A stretch of 64,000 bases of DNA from an uncultured Tolumonas sp. (GCF_963676665.1 NZ_OY781378.1:1456001-1520000), one strand, 5' to 3'; shown: positions 20,915 through 31,254, numbered from the stretch's first letter. Numbers and translations: made by a program. Notes: generated from the sequence alone by a model not told the origin.

Positions 20915-21359
20915 AGAAGAATTGATCAAAAGTCACTATTGGGAGCATAAAACTCTTGAGGAAATGAGTGATGATGAATGGGAGTTGCTCTGTGATGGTT
21001 GTGGTCATTGTTGTCTGACTAAACTAATTGATGAAGATACCGATGAACTAATCTATACCAATGTAGCTTGTAATCTTCTGGATCTGGAAAGCTGCAGCTG
21101 TTCAAACTATATGAACCGGCATACCTTTGAACCTGATTGCATTAAACTTGATGCACATTTGGCAAGAACATTACCGTGGTTGCCGCCTACATGTGCGTAT
21201 AGACGTGTTGCTGAGCGTAAACCTTTACCATTCTGGCACCCGCTATTAGCTGGCGATAAGCGAAAAATGAACAGATACGCTAAATCGGTAAAAGGCAAAG
21301 TAGTGCATGAAAAAGACCGCGGTGATTGGGAAGACCATATTGTGGTTTGGAAGCTTTAA
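20907..21359 (+). CDS. ycgN: YcgN family (UPF0260) cysteine-cluster protein
   Basis: This 150-residue protein carries the CxxCxxCC-type cluster (CDGCGHCCLTKL), then NVACNLLD..SCSCSNY and LPPTCAYR, as in the UPF0260 zinc/iron-cluster family. It overlaps ycgL by 8 bases and is co-transcribed. Its molecular role is unknown. Confidence 0.87.
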   Translation: MNREELIKSHYWEHKTLEEMSDDEWELLCDGCGHCCLTKLIDEDTDELIYTNVACNLLDLESCSCSNYMNRHTFEPDCIKLDAHLARTLPWLPPTCAYRRVAERKPLPFWHPLLAGDKRKMNRYAKSVKGKVVHEKDRGDWEDHIVVWKL

Positions 21360-21417
21360 GTAACTAGTTCTCTGGTCTAACTAACTTTATAAAACATCGT
21401 ATTTCAGGAAACTAACC

Positions 21418-22110
21418 ATGATTGATAGTATTAATTTCCCTGTGGTGACTGTTGATGGTCCAGGTGGGGCAGGAAAGGGTACGCTTTGCATGCTGTTAGC
21501 CACTCATCTTGGCTGGCATTTACTCGATTCTGGCGCTATCTACCGTGTATTGGCCGTCGCTGCGAAAAAACGCGGTATCGCGTTGGATAACGTAACTGAG
21601 TTATCTGAACTAGCCAGTAATCTTGATGTCAGCTTCCCTATAGAAAAAGAACAGGTACTGATTGTTTTAGATGGTATCAATGTTACCGATGAAATCAGAA
21701 CAGAGGCTACAGGCAATCTGGCTAGCCAAGTAGCGGCTTACCCAGATGTCAGGGCAGCATTATTACATCGCCAACAGAATTTCGCGCAAAAGCCGGGTCT
21801 GATTGCGGACGGACGAGACATGGGGACTGTTGTTTTTCCTGACGCACCAGTAAAAATTTTCCTTGATGCCAGCGCTGAAGAGCGAGCAAAGCGTAGACAA
21901 TTGCAGTTGCAGCAAAAAGGAATAAATGTTAATTTTGATAACCTTTTGCAAGAAATTCAGGAACGTGATTTCCGTGATCGGAACCGTCCTGTTGCGCCAT
22001 TAAAGCCCGCGGATGATGCTATACTTATCGATTCTACAAGTATGTCAATTGACGCAGTTTTTAATCAGGTATTGCAACTTGTAAATCAGAGTTTTATCCG
22101 GGCTGAGTAA
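21418..22110 (+). CDS. cmk: Cytidylate kinase Cmk
   Basis: This 230-residue enzyme phosphorylates CMP and dCMP. The P-loop is [10 protein letters not shown] (residues 13-22). [24 protein letters not shown] and [19 protein letters not shown] are family blocks. It lies upstream of rpsA, the usual order. Confidence 0.95.
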   Translation: MIDSINFPVVTVDGPGGAGKGTLCMLLATHLGWHLLDSGAIYRVLAVAAKKRGIALDNVTELSELASNLDVSFPIEKEQVLIVLDGINVTDEIRTEATGNLASQVAAYPDVRAALLHRQQNFAQKPGLIADGRDMGTVVFPDAPVKIFLDASAEERAKRRQLQLQQKGINVNFDNLLQEIQERDFRDRNRPVAPLKPADDAILIDSTSMSIDAVFNQVLQLVNQSFIRAE

Positions 22111-22112
22111 TT

Positions 22113-22214
22113 GGCTCGGGTTGGTTATTCTAAGGATGGAATAACTCAATAACCACAACCCCATTTTGGCTGGATTGCCTGATGGACGTTATTAACTTTT
22201 AAGTGTTTTTAAAC
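22113..22214 (+). promoter_or_regulatory. Structured rpsA leader without a canonical Shine-Dalgarno
   Basis: The cmk-rpsA gap can fold: GGTTATTC (22123-22130) pairs with GAATAAC (22139-22145) around a loop containing AAGGATG, and GGC-TGGATT-GCC forms a second small hairpin. GGGTTGGTTAT also complements ATAACCACAACCC further on, a competing fold. No purine-rich SD lies near the ATG (AAGTGTTTTTAAAC). E. coli rpsA likewise has a folded, SD-less leader with GGA-type loops used for autoregulation by S1. Confidence 0.55.
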
Positions 22215-23885
22215 ATGACTGAATCTTTTGCTCAACTTTTTGAAGAGTCTCTGAAATATCTGGAAACCCGTCCTGGTGCCATCGTTAAAGGTACTGTTGT
22301 TGCCATCGAAAACGGCATCGTACTGGTTGACGCTGGTCTGAAATCAGAATCTGCTATTCCTGCTGAACAGTTCAAAAATGCACTGGGCGAGCTGGAAATT
22401 GCATTGGGTGACGTTGTTGACGTAGCTCTGGACTCTGTAGAAGACGGTTTCGGTGAGACTCTGCTGTCTCGTGAAAAAGCTAAACGTCACGAAGCATGGT
22501 TGCAGCTGGAAAAAGCATACGAAGAACAGGCAACTGTTGTTGGTCTGATCAACGGTAAAGTGAAAGGCGGTTTCACCGTAGAACTGAACGGTATCCGTGC
22601 ATTCCTGCCAGGCTCTCTGGTTGACGTTCGTCCAGTTCGTGACACTGCTCACCTGGAAGGCAAAGAACTTGAGTTCAAAGTGATCAAGCTGGATCAGAAA
22701 CGCAACAACGTTGTTGTTTCTCGTCGTGCTGTTATCGAAACTGAAAACTCTTCTGAGCGCGACAGCCTGTTGTCTACTCTGCAAGAAGGCCATGAAGTTA
22801 AAGGTATCGTTAAGAACCTGACTGACTACGGTGCATTCGTAGATCTGGGTGGTGTTGACGGTCTGTTGCACATCACTGACATGGCGTGGAAACGCGTTAA
22901 GCACCCATCTGAAATCGTGAACGTAGGTGATGAAATCACCGTTAAAGTTCTGAAATTCGACCGTGAGCGCACTCGTGTGTCTCTGGGCCTGAAACAGCTG
23001 GGCGAAGATCCATGGGTAGCTATCGCTAAGCGTTACCCAGAAGGCGCTCGTCTGAGCGGCCGCGTGACCAACCTGACTGATTACGGTTGCTTCGTTGAAA
23101 TCGAAGAAGGCGTTGAAGGTCTGGTACACGTTTCTGAAATGGATTGGACTAACAAAAACATTCACCCATCTAAAGTTGTTAACGTGGGTGACAATGTTGA
23201 AGTTATGGTACTGGACATCGACGAAGAACGTCGTCGTATCTCTCTGGGCCTGAAACAATGTAAAGCTAATCCATGGCAGCAATTCGCAGAAACTCATGCG
23301 AAAGGCGATCGTGTAAGCGGTAAGATCAAATCTATCACTGATTTCGGTATCTTCATTGGTCTGGATGGTGGTATTGATGGTCTGGTTCACCTGTCTGACA
23401 TTTCTTGGAACGCAACTGGCGAAGACGCTGTTCGTGAATTCAAGAAAGGCGACGAAATCGATGCAGTTGTTCTGCAGGTAGATCCAGAGCGTGAACGTAT
23501 CTCTCTGGGTGTTAAACAGATCGAAGAAGATCCGTTCAACAAGTACCTGTCAGATAACAAAAAAGGTGCTATCGTTAAAGGTAAGGTAACTGCCGTTGAC
23601 AGCAAAGGCGCTACCATTGAACTGGAAGAAGGTGTTGAAGGCTACATCCGTGCTGCTGATGCATCACGTGATCGCGTAGAAGACGCATCTTTGGTTCTGT
23701 CTGTTGGTGATGAAGTTGAAGCCAAATTCATGGGCGTTGACCGTAAAAACCGTACAGTAAGCCTGTCAGTTCGTGCTAAAGACGAAGCTGAAGAAAAAAC
23801 AGCGATGGATAGCGTAAATCAGCAAGAAGAAGCTGGTTTCGGTAATGCTATGGCTGAAGCTTTCAAAGCAGCTAAAGGCGAATAA
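22215..23885 (+). CDS. rpsA: 30S ribosomal protein S1
   Basis: This 556-residue protein has six S1 (OB-fold) repeats, almost exactly the E. coli length. Repeats are marked by [41 protein letters not shown] and [20 protein letters not shown]. It binds mRNA for initiation on the 30S subunit. The start is ATG 22215 ([13 protein letters not shown]), not the upstream GTG. Codon use is visibly biased toward major codons, as expected of a highly expressed gene. Confidence 0.97.
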   Translation: MTESFAQLFEESLKYLETRPGAIVKGTVVAIENGIVLVDAGLKSESAIPAEQFKNALGELEIALGDVVDVALDSVEDGFGETLLSREKAKRHEAWLQLEKAYEEQATVVGLINGKVKGGFTVELNGIRAFLPGSLVDVRPVRDTAHLEGKELEFKVIKLDQKRNNVVVSRRAVIETENSSERDSLLSTLQEGHEVKGIVKNLTDYGAFVDLGGVDGLLHITDMAWKRVKHPSEIVNVGDEITVKVLKFDRERTRVSLGLKQLGEDPWVAIAKRYPEGARLSGRVTNLTDYGCFVEIEEGVEGLVHVSEMDWTNKNIHPSKVVNVGDNVEVMVLDIDEERRRISLGLKQCKANPWQQFAETHAKGDRVSGKIKSITDFGIFIGLDGGIDGLVHLSDISWNATGEDAVREFKKGDEIDAVVLQVDPERERISLGVKQIEEDPFNKYLSDNKKGAIVKGKVTAVDSKGATIELEEGVEGYIRAADASRDRVEDASLVLSVGDEVEAKFMGVDRKNRTVSLSVRAKDEAEEKTAMDSVNQQEEAGFGNAMAEAFKAAKGE

Positions 23886-23895
23886 TCGCTCTTAA

Positions 23896-23923
23896 AAATG
23901 GAGCGGTGAAAGCCGCTCCATTT
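23896..23923 (+). terminator. Rho-independent terminator after rpsA
   Basis: An 11-bp stem AAATGGAGCGG/CCGCTCCATTT with a 6-base loop is followed by ATTTTAT. Confidence 0.8.
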
Positions 23924-23956
23924 ATTTTATATCTGATTATGCTGAGGAGAACATTT

Positions 23957-24238
23957 ATGACGAAATCTGATCTTATTGAGCGTCTTTCTTCTAGTCAGCA
24001 ACATCTTGCCGCTAAGGATGTTGAGGCTGCAGTCCGGGAAATACTGGAATGTATGGCTGCGACTCTTGAAAGTGGTAATCGCATCGAAATTCGCGGTTTT
24101 GGCAGTTTTTCTCTACATTACAGAGCTCCCAGAGTAGGTCGAAATCCTAAAACTGGAGAGAAAGTTGAACTTTTGGCCAAAAGCGTACCTCATTTCAAAC
24201 CCGGCAAAGAGTTAAGAGAACGCGTAAACTCTTTGTAA
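23957..24238 (+). CDS. ihfB: Integration host factor subunit beta
   Basis: This 93-residue DNA-bending protein pairs with IhfA. It shows [10 protein letters not shown] at the start and the HU/IHF signature [20 protein letters not shown], including the beta-arm Pro of [12 protein letters not shown] 23957 is chosen because GAGGAGA precedes it and it gives the conserved N-terminus. IHF is also a common cofactor of phage integrases such as the one in this window. Confidence 0.96.
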   Translation: MTKSDLIERLSSSQQHLAAKDVEAAVREILECMAATLESGNRIEIRGFGSFSLHYRAPRVGRNPKTGEKVELLAKSVPHFKPGKELRERVNSL

Positions 24239-24260
24239 TTTAACTTTGTTTGGTATTGAC

Positions 24261-24545
24261 ATGAAATTTGTGAAATCCATATTGTATTTCATAGCCATTT
24301 TGTCGTTGGCTATGTTTTTGGTGACTTTGGGTTCGGTAAATGGTCAACAAATCCATGTCAATTTATTGGTCGCACAAGATGATTTCAGTTTGCCCACATT
24401 GCTTGTTGCGGCATTCTTTTCTGGTTTCTTGGTTGCATTGTGTGCCCTAGGGTTTGGATATATTGTTGCTAAATTAAAACTACGTAAACTGCAAAATCAT
24501 ATCTCACGCCTTACATCTCAAGTTAATTCACCTGTTAAGGAATAG
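24261..24545 (+). CDS. lapA: LPS assembly protein LapA
   Basis: This 94-residue inner-membrane protein (DUF1049) has two hydrophobic helices (about 5-25 and 45-68) and a basic cytoplasmic tail (KLKLRKLQNHISRL). It partners LapB in control of LpxC turnover and LPS assembly. ATG 24261 gives the usual MKFVKSILYF start. lapB follows by 8 bases. Confidence 0.85.
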   Translation: MKFVKSILYFIAILSLAMFLVTLGSVNGQQIHVNLLVAQDDFSLPTLLVAAFFSGFLVALCALGFGYIVAKLKLRKLQNHISRLTSQVNSPVKE

Positions 24546-24553
24546 TTGAATCA

Positions 24554-25711
24554 ATGCTGGAGTTACTCTTCCTGCTTTTGCCAGTTGCGGTGGCGTATGG
24601 CTGGTATATGGGAAGAAGAAGCGTTCGTATTGATGAAGAACGTAAAAGTTCTCAGCGTTCCCGAAATTATGCAGCTGGAATTAATTTTCTCCTTTCTGAA
24701 CAGCCAGATAAGGCTGTTGATCTGTTTATCGACCTATTACAGGTAGATACTGACACAATAGATACACATCTTGCTTTGGGCAATTTATTTCGCCAACGGG
24801 GGGAGGTGGATCGTGCTATTCGTATTCATCAAAATTTGGTTGCTCGTTGTCTTGATTCAACGGAGCAGCAAAATTTATCGATGCTAGAATTGGCACGTGA
24901 TTTTGTTGCTGCCGGATTATTGGATCGTGCAGAAAACGTTCTTCATAGTTTATTAAAAGATGATGAATTAGCCGACGATGCTAGGAAGATGTTGTTACAG
25001 ATTTATGAACAACTCAATGAATGGCAAAAAGCGATTGATATTGCAGAAAAAATATCCGGTAAAAATCATCAACGTGTTGTAGCTCATTATTACTGCCAGT
25101 TAGCTGAGTCTGATTTACTTCTACAGGATTTTAAATCAGCATCTTCACGACTAAAACGAGCTCTAAAAACAGATCAGCAATGCGTTCGAGCACTAATACT
25201 GTTCGCGCAAGTATATATAAAACTACAGCAATACGATGCCGCGATTAAACATATAGATCAAATTCCGGAATTATCCTCTGCGTTTGCTAGCGAGGCATGG
25301 AAATTATTACAGCAATGTAAATCCCACATCGATGAACGCAATCTAGCTTCAATTTTAGTCCGTTGGCTGGAACATACGCAAAACACAACTGTTGCGCTGG
25401 CTCTTGCTGATTCTATTCAAGCAGGACAAGGTGTGGCTGAGGCAGAGAATTTTATCCTGCGGCATATTAAAAGAAACCCTACGATGAAAGGGTTCCATAG
25501 GCTCATGACCTATCAATTAGAAGCAATGCACGATGAAAAAGCAGCAGAAAGCATTGCCTTACTGAGATCTTTGGTTGAAAAACAAATAGCAGTAAAACCA
25601 ATTTATCGTTGTGAGCATTGCGGGTTTTCCAGCAAAGTCATATTTTGGCATTGTCCGTCATGTAAACAATGGGGAAGTATTTCGCCTATCCAAGGGTTGG
25701 ATGGTGATTAA
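24554..25711 (+). CDS. lapB: LPS assembly protein LapB
   Basis: This 385-residue protein has an N-terminal membrane anchor ([20 protein letters not shown]), about nine TPR-type helical repeats ([17 protein letters not shown]) and a C-terminal rubredoxin-like metal site with CEHCGF and CPSCKQWGS. It recruits FtsH to degrade LpxC. It is essentially the E. coli length (389). The gene order ihfB-lapA-lapB-pyrF is conserved. Confidence 0.94.
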   Translation: MLELLFLLLPVAVAYGWYMGRRSVRIDEERKSSQRSRNYAAGINFLLSEQPDKAVDLFIDLLQVDTDTIDTHLALGNLFRQRGEVDRAIRIHQNLVARCLDSTEQQNLSMLELARDFVAAGLLDRAENVLHSLLKDDELADDARKMLLQIYEQLNEWQKAIDIAEKISGKNHQRVVAHYYCQLAESDLLLQDFKSASSRLKRALKTDQQCVRALILFAQVYIKLQQYDAAIKHIDQIPELSSAFASEAWKLLQQCKSHIDERNLASILVRWLEHTQNTTVALALADSIQAGQGVAEAENFILRHIKRNPTMKGFHRLMTYQLEAMHDEKAAESIALLRSLVEKQIAVKPIYRCEHCGFSSKVIFWHCPSCKQWGSISPIQGLDGD

Positions 25712-25731
25712 TTAAAATTTTGGCAGGATAT

Positions 25732-26433
25732 ATGAAAGACCCTAAAGTTATCGTTGCACTTGATTTCGCAAAAAAAGAAGATGCTTTATCTTTTGTTGAT
25801 CAAGTAACCCCATCTGATTGTCGGTTAAAAATAGGTAAAGAAATGTTTACCTATTATGGGCCGCAATTTGTTGAACAACTGGTGAAAAAGGGATTCGATG
25901 TATTCTTGGATCTAAAATTTCATGATATTCCAACCACAGTAGCCAAAGCGGTAAAAGCCAGTGCTGAGATGGGGGTTTGGATGGTAAATGTCCATGCATC
26001 TGGTGGCCGTAAAATGATGGAGGCTGCCCGTGAAGTATTAATTCCTTACGGTGATAAAGCACCCTTGTTAATTGCCGTGACAGTATTGACCAGTATGGAA
26101 CAAAGCGATTTAGCTGATATTGGACTTGATATTTCACCATTTGAACAAGTATTAAAATTGGCAACTCTTACTAAACAAGCTGGTTTAGATGGTGTGGTAT
26201 GTTCAGCACAAGAGGCTTCGGCATTGAAGTCAACATTGGGCCATGAGTTTAAACTAATCACACCAGGTATTCGTTTAACGACGAATACTAATAAAACTGA
26301 TGACCAAAGTAGAGTAATGACGCCGATTGATGCGATAAAAGCTGGCTCCGACTATTTAGTTATAGGTCGACCTGTTACACAAGCCGCCGATCCTTTAGCG
26401 GTCTTACAGCAAATAAATAGCTCTTTAGCGTAA
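25732..26433 (+). CDS. pyrF: Orotidine 5'-phosphate decarboxylase
   Basis: This 233-residue TIM-barrel enzyme makes UMP. The catalytic set is in [14 protein letters not shown]-like sequence (here [14 protein letters not shown]), with the first beta strand VIVALDF and the phosphate-binding TPGIRL and [12 protein letters not shown] 25732 is preferred to the TTG at 25720; GGCAGGA lies just upstream. Confidence 0.95.
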   Translation: MKDPKVIVALDFAKKEDALSFVDQVTPSDCRLKIGKEMFTYYGPQFVEQLVKKGFDVFLDLKFHDIPTTVAKAVKASAEMGVWMVNVHASGGRKMMEAAREVLIPYGDKAPLLIAVTVLTSMEQSDLADIGLDISPFEQVLKLATLTKQAGLDGVVCSAQEASALKSTLGHEFKLITPGIRLTTNTNKTDDQSRVMTPIDAIKAGSDYLVIGRPVTQAADPLAVLQQINSSLA

Positions 26434-26463
26434 AGAAAAGCCGCATTAAGCGGCTTTTCTTTT
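26434..26463. terminator. Bidirectional terminator between pyrF and rrtA
   Basis: The stem AGAAAAGCCGC/GCGGCTTTTCT starts directly after the pyrF stop and is followed by TTT. The rrtA stop codon (minus strand) lies in the loop, and its last codons are in the stem. Confidence 0.8.
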
Positions 26464-27048
26464 ATAAATAAATGAAAGCAGAGCACCTAATACGGTTCCA
26501 ATCCAGTGAGATTGCCAATGCACCCTCATTCCTATTATCTGGCTACTTAAGCTATCGGTTAACATGGTATCCATGCCGAGTTTCCCTATTAAAACAAGAA
26601 GAACAATCAGAGGAAACCATCCGTGCTTTTTTCGCCATTCAATTATGGAATACCATACAAACAAACCATGTAATGCTGCAGAAAATCCAAAATAATACTC
26701 TGTGGATGGCAATAATAAATACAATACACAATTGATAATCGTCACAAGGATGAGACTTGTTATGCACCAACTGTGCACGGATATCTGATTATCATATAGA
26801 ACTATTAAACAATATAAGCCTAGAATATTCAGCAATAAATGCGAAAAGTTGGCATGGACTAATCCACCACTGATTAATCGCCATAATTCATGATGGGCGA
26901 TTTCTGTTCGACTAAATGACAAATCGATTATATATGTTTGAATGATCTGGAGAATAACCAATAAAACTATTGCTATAAGAAAAAAATGAGTATTTTCTTT
27001 AGCAAGAGTAAGTCGTATGTAACGAAAACATGAAGTATGCACAATCAT
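26446..27048 (-). CDS. rrtA: Rhombosortase (RrtA) intramembrane serine protease
   Basis: This 200-residue rhomboid-like membrane protease has six or so hydrophobic segments. Key motifs are SGGLVHANFSHLLLNILGLY, the catalytic Ser in YYFGFSAALHGLFVW (S123), and the catalytic His in RVHWQSHWIGTVLGAL (H181), the pattern of the rhombosortase branch. This enzyme matures proteins with a C-terminal GlyGly-CTERM tail on their way to type II secretion and the cell surface. No substrate gene is in this window. Confidence 0.82.
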   Translation of the reverse strand: MIVHTSCFRYIRLTLAKENTHFFLIAIVLLVILQIIQTYIIDLSFSRTEIAHHELWRLISGGLVHANFSHLLLNILGLYCLIVLYDNQISVHSWCITSLILVTIINCVLYLLLPSTEYYFGFSAALHGLFVWYSIIEWRKKHGWFPLIVLLVLIGKLGMDTMLTDSLSSQIIGMRVHWQSHWIGTVLGALLSFIYKRKAA

Positions 27049-27251
27049 TATTTCTATTGGTTAATAATAAATTTATTAGAGCATTTAAACTATTTGATAT
27101 AGTCTCACAATTTGCTACTAGCTGACGATAATGGTTGGTAAAAATATTTCCTTGAACCATCAGCAATGTTCACTGGTATTGCACGGGATGAATTATCAAA
27201 GACACTTAGTACCGGCTGAAACATAAAAAACCTCTAATTTATCGGTGGAAA

Positions 27252-27704
27252 TTACCCGCGGCGCACTGCTAAAAAAACACCAACTGACATCAATATAAGA
27301 CCAATAAACCGTGGCAATGTTATTGCGTGTGTTGGTGCGCCCACTAAGCCGAATTGATCTATTGCTGCCATAGATATGAGCTGACCCAGAAGCACAAAAG
27401 CTACTGCATTGCCGACGCCGAATTTAGGTGCAACCCAAGTGACGCTGAGAACATAAAAGGCTACAAATGCACCAGCTAAATAGAAATAGAAGGGTAGTTT
27501 TGGATTGTTCGGAAATGTTTTCAGGCCGCCTTCGATTACGAAAAGGAAAGCAACAGAGATCAGCAGCGCTACCAGAAACAAGATACAAGCGGCGAATGCC
27601 GGGCTTCCATATGTAGATCCCAACCTTGCACTTAGTGCTGCCATAACAGGGATACCTATGCCGGTAGCTAACATGAGACATGAGAAAAAAAATTGATTTG
27701 CCAT
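27252..27704 (-). CDS. DMT family (DUF606/YdcZ-type) transporter
   Basis: This 150-residue membrane protein has five hydrophobic segments and the DUF606 pattern GIGIPVMAALSARLG near the N-terminus and LGQLISMAAIDQFGLVG in the second half. The substrate is unknown. A cupin-domain gene lies 55 bases upstream on the same strand and may share its promoter. Confidence 0.78.
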   Translation of the reverse strand: MANQFFFSCLMLATGIGIPVMAALSARLGSTYGSPAFAACILFLVALLISVAFLFVIEGGLKTFPNNPKLPFYFYLAGAFVAFYVLSVTWVAPKFGVGNAVAFVLLGQLISMAAIDQFGLVGAPTHAITLPRFIGLILMSVGVFLAVRRG

Positions 27705-27758
27705 GAGTTAAGACCTTCTCGGATTAGGGGAGACTGAACGTTAGTCACCACCTCGAAA

Positions 27759-28103
27759 TTACCCTTGTTTGACTATGTCGACGGAAATCTCCACAGCAGG
27801 AACTATTCCTCTATTCTCAAGCCAGTGTGTTGTATTCCTATCCTCAGGCCAGCCAACTCCCGGTCCATAGTCAGTAGCTACACCATTCCGATGATCAGTA
27901 ATAGTTCCTTGAAGAATAAAGACAGTACCTGGTCTGTCTTTATGATCGTGTAGTGGACCAAAGACACCTCCTGGCTCAATAGTCACCATCCGCATCCGAA
28001 GTTGTCGTCCAGTCATACCTTCAATCTCTGGGCCAAGGTCAACAGAGGTAAGGAGCTGGACTGTAACTCCTTTCGTTTCAGGTGTCGCGTGTAGATTGTT
28101 CAT
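27759..28103 (-). CDS. Cupin domain protein
   Basis: This 114-residue single cupin domain shows metal-ligand motif 1 as HDHKDRPGTVFILQGTITDH and motif 2 around GVGWPEDRNTTHWLENRG. Such small cupins are metal-binding enzymes or sensors; the substrate cannot be read from the sequence. It is co-directional with the DMT transporter gene. Confidence 0.75.
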   Translation of the reverse strand: MNNLHATPETKGVTVQLLTSVDLGPEIEGMTGRQLRMRMVTIEPGGVFGPLHDHKDRPGTVFILQGTITDHRNGVATDYGPGVGWPEDRNTTHWLENRGIVPAVEISVDIVKQG

Positions 28104-28492
28104 ATTCCATCCTCACTTTACCTTCAGGGTCTGACAGTTGTCTTGAAAGGAATTATCCGTAAGCATTCTTAGCAAAAATGAAAAACAGAACTGATAGTAT
28201 AAATTTAGTCTCAAACTTGCTGGGCGTTGATTCTTTTGTGTTGTTTGCTAGTGCGAAATATTGTGTAGAGAAATCTGAACCGAAATTTTTTATTGTTCAG
28301 AATATGAAGTGTAAGGTGGAAATCATAAAAGCTAGGGACATGATTTCAGGATCTGTAACAGTATGTGCTGTCTAAAGCAGTGTCAAACAATACAAAAGTG
28401 GTATCATTTTCAAAGCCTTAAAATCTGAGTTTATTTGTAGAAATTATTTTTCAATTGTTTGTGCAGTAAGTAAGCATACCCACAGAGATCTC
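28104..28492 (+). other. Intergenic region without a confident gene
   Basis: This AT-rich stretch of about 390 bases separates the cupin gene from a lipoprotein gene. The one open frame (28178-28375, 65 codons) lacks a good ribosome binding site and family resemblance, so I do not call it. The region should hold the divergent promoters. Confidence 0.4.
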
Positions 28493-28870
28493 ATGCCCAT
28501 CATTCGCATAATTACTTTATTAGCAGCTCTCTTCTTGGTCTGTGCGTGTGAAACCGTTCGTTATGAATACACGCCACCATCTACTGTTGAGGGGAAGCTG
28601 TGCGTAGTCCAATGTGCGTCAGTCAGAGAAATGTGCCGTGGTAATGAAAATCAACGTGCCGCATATAAAGAACAATCATGTGAACAACGTTCAGATGCTA
28701 ATTATTATGTTTGCATGAACAGCACTAGACATAACAAAGAGTTGCAATCGCAGTGCAGTAAAAAAAGAGAGTATTGTTCCGAATATCCTGATGTTTCGCA
28801 TTGCAACGATGAATACAACCAGTGTTTTTCTGTCTGTGGCGGCTTAGTTCAGCGGATCATAGAGAAATAG
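28493..28870 (+). CDS. Cysteine-rich putative lipoprotein
   Basis: This 125-residue protein has a signal peptide and a plausible lipobox (LFLVCAC, acylated at the second Cys). The mature part holds many Cys, including pairs spaced CVVQCASVREMC, CEQR, CSKKREYC and CFSVC, suggesting disulfides. I do not recognise the family. It is convergent with the GGDEF gene and stands alone. Confidence 0.65.
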   Translation: MPIIRIITLLAALFLVCACETVRYEYTPPSTVEGKLCVVQCASVREMCRGNENQRAAYKEQSCEQRSDANYYVCMNSTRHNKELQSQCSKKREYCSEYPDVSHCNDEYNQCFSVCGGLVQRIIEK

Positions 28871-28962
28871 TTTAAAGCTTCTACATATTTCGGAGCATTC
28901 CAACCACCCATCTCGGGATTATACGATCACCCATTCTGAATCACCTTTCATCAGAATAGATA

Positions 28963-30849
28963 TTAGGCTAATAACACAGCTCGATTACGGCCGGATTTTT
29001 TTGCTTCATAGAGCGCAGAATCGGCTCGTTTTAATAAAGAAGACGGGGTTTCATTCATTTGCGGTATAGTCCCGGCAACACCAGCACTTATCGTAATGAC
29101 ACCAAAAGGCGAAAGAACATGTTGGATTTGTAGTTTTTCTATAGTTTTACACAAAGAATCTGCAAATGATAAAGCATCAGCTAATTCTATTGTTGTAATG
29201 ATAAACACAAATTCTTCACCGCCATAGCGGGCAAGCAAATCACCGGATCTCTTAGAGTATTCTTTTGCCGCTATAGCGACTGCCTTAAGGCATTCATCAC
29301 CACATTGATGCCCGTAGTGGTCATTAAATTTTTTAAACCAGTCAACATCGAACATAATCAGTATGAAGTAACTACCATTCCTGATGGCTCGATTCCACTC
29401 ATTAGCTAACACATCATCAAACTGACGCCTGTTTGCAATGCCAGTTAATCCATCTGTTGTGCTCAGGGCCATCAGTTTTTTATTAGCTTCTTCCAGAGCA
29501 AGGGTGCGCTCTGAAACCATTGATTCAAGTCGATTGTAGGTATTTCTCACCCGAGCAGACATGTGGGAAAAATCACGCGCCAGAACACCAATCTCATCCT
29601 CTGATCGTATTGGTAGCTCATAACGTCCTTTGGGCATGGGTTCGCCCACATGACGTGTTGCACGAATAAGTTGCTGGAGTGGACGAGCAACTTGATTTCG
29701 CAAAATGGAGCGAATTAAAAAAGCTTCAACTAAAAGAGTTATGAGTCCAAGAGCAGCAACAATACTTAAATTTTGTAAAATAGCAGGCTGCATAAGACTT
29801 CTAGGGTAATGAATGCTAAGAATTGCTGGAGTTTCCGGGAGTCGTCCTAAGGCAATAATTTCATCTTGCGTATTTATTAATACAACATGCCCTTGTTTTA
29901 GCAATAAACCAGCATGGAGCAGAGGAAAATCTGATTTGAGATCAAGCGACTTGATTGATGCATTGCCTTCAGTTCTTTTTATTACATCTAGGTATTTAGG
30001 ATGGAACATTAATGTTCCATTTTCGTCAGCCAGAAATAAGGTACTGTAGGCTCCCTGGATTGAAGGATGAGCAAGTCGTTTCATCAGGTCATCAAGCAAC
30101 ACATCAACACAAGCAAGAATTCGGTGTTGACCTGATGTATCTGCCGTATCCTGCGTAGCGACGGTTGTCATCCAGGCAGCGTTGGAATAATCGAAATACA
30201 TCTTAGTTAAAAATGTACCGAGTTTTGCGGATGAAAACCCTCGTTGATAAAATTCGTAGGTTTCAAACTTTAATGCTTCAGCACCGCTATAGGTAAAAGC
30301 CTTAGCAACGTCTTCTGCCTGATAAACCGTCATTCCCTTTTCAGGCACAACACCATAGAAATTAAACAGACGGCCCTTAGCGACAGAACCATATTGTTCT
30401 GAAAGCAGGTAGGATAAAGCGAAGCGAGCTTTCGTATCATCAGAAGGTGGGGTTTCTGGAGCATATGTTGCCGACATGTTCATGAATAGGCGACCATCAG
30501 TCAGCGGCTGGCCTTCAAAAAGCCCAGGTCGTTGCGTATACGATCCATCTGCATGGCGATAAAAAATCAGTTCAAAATCATGAATTAATTTACGATATAG
30601 AGAGTGATCGGTGTATATGGCCTTAAAATCGGAAAGAAAATTTTGCTCTAACTCTCGGATCTCTTTGAAAGGCAAGGATTCACGTTGAATAGTTTGCTCA
30701 GTTGAGAGTATAAGCTGATCACGCAATGCTTCTTCAATATTTGCTCTATTAAGTGAATATGAGACAACACTAGCGCCAATAGCAACCATGCTGATCCTGA
30801 TGATAGCTAAACGAAGCGTTCGACCAGCAAGGGAATGTTTCAAATCCAC
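28963..30849 (-). CDS. Membrane sensor diguanylate cyclase (GGDEF)
   Basis: This 628-residue protein has an N-terminal membrane helix (about 10-30), a large periplasmic sensor region, a second helix (about 355-378), a HAMP-like segment (RSILRNQVARPLQQLIRATR), a coiled coil and a C-terminal GGDEF domain. The active site is RYGGEEF (GGEEF at about 543-547), and the inhibitory I-site RSGD lies five residues ahead of it. It should make cyclic di-GMP under product feedback. The ligand is unknown. Confidence 0.88.
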   Translation of the reverse strand: MDLKHSLAGRTLRLAIIRISMVAIGASVVSYSLNRANIEEALRDQLILSTEQTIQRESLPFKEIRELEQNFLSDFKAIYTDHSLYRKLIHDFELIFYRHADGSYTQRPGLFEGQPLTDGRLFMNMSATYAPETPPSDDTKARFALSYLLSEQYGSVAKGRLFNFYGVVPEKGMTVYQAEDVAKAFTYSGAEALKFETYEFYQRGFSSAKLGTFLTKMYFDYSNAAWMTTVATQDTADTSGQHRILACVDVLLDDLMKRLAHPSIQGAYSTLFLADENGTLMFHPKYLDVIKRTEGNASIKSLDLKSDFPLLHAGLLLKQGHVVLINTQDEIIALGRLPETPAILSIHYPRSLMQPAILQNLSIVAALGLITLLVEAFLIRSILRNQVARPLQQLIRATRHVGEPMPKGRYELPIRSEDEIGVLARDFSHMSARVRNTYNRLESMVSERTLALEEANKKLMALSTTDGLTGIANRRQFDDVLANEWNRAIRNGSYFILIMFDVDWFKKFNDHYGHQCGDECLKAVAIAAKEYSKRSGDLLARYGGEEFVFIITTIELADALSFADSLCKTIEKLQIQHVLSPFGVITISAGVAGTIPQMNETPSSLLKRADSALYEAKKSGRNRAVLLA

Positions 30850-31064
30850 AGGACATCCATATCATTGTTATATTTTTTCATTATGGTAATGGTTGATGCT
30901 GCAAAAATGTTTGTCAAATCAACGTATCTATCTAATTTTTAATTAATTGAGCAATATCCAATAAAAAACTGAACCATTAGCCATTAATAGTAAAACGAGC
31001 TCTACTAGGGATGCCCGCGTCAGTGTAGGAGAAATGCTTTATTGCCGAAGAACGTCGGCTGTAA

Positions 31065-31196
31065 ACAAAATTCAGAATACTGGAAGAAACAGTTGCGGAA
31101 TATCAGAAAAAATTAGAGAACTACAGCGATCGTCGCTGGCGTTACCGCGACATTGTCGAACATTTGCAGTTAGGGGCGTCATTGATAAAAAGATAG
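31065..31196 (+). pseudogene. Possible gene remnant near the prophage edge
   Basis: An open frame without a start codon reads ILEETVAEYQKKLENYSD then RRWRYRDIVEHLQLGASLIK before a TAG at 31194. The residue make-up looks like real coding sequence (helical, charged), but the frame is closed by TAA at 31062 just upstream. It may be the tail of a gene broken by rearrangement at the integration site. The family is unknown. Confidence 0.3.
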
Positions 31197-31254
31197 GAGA
31201 GGGCGCAAAAAATCTGCCGCCATTTTGTCGCCACTTATACTGTTGGCATGCGCT

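Noticed and set aside
22344-23390. 348-codon minus-strand frame inside rpsA
   Set aside because: A shadow of the strongly biased codon use of rpsA, with no start signal and no family pattern.
28178-28375. 65-codon frame upstream of the lipoprotein gene
   Set aside because: No SD, no recognised pattern and an AT-rich intergenic setting.
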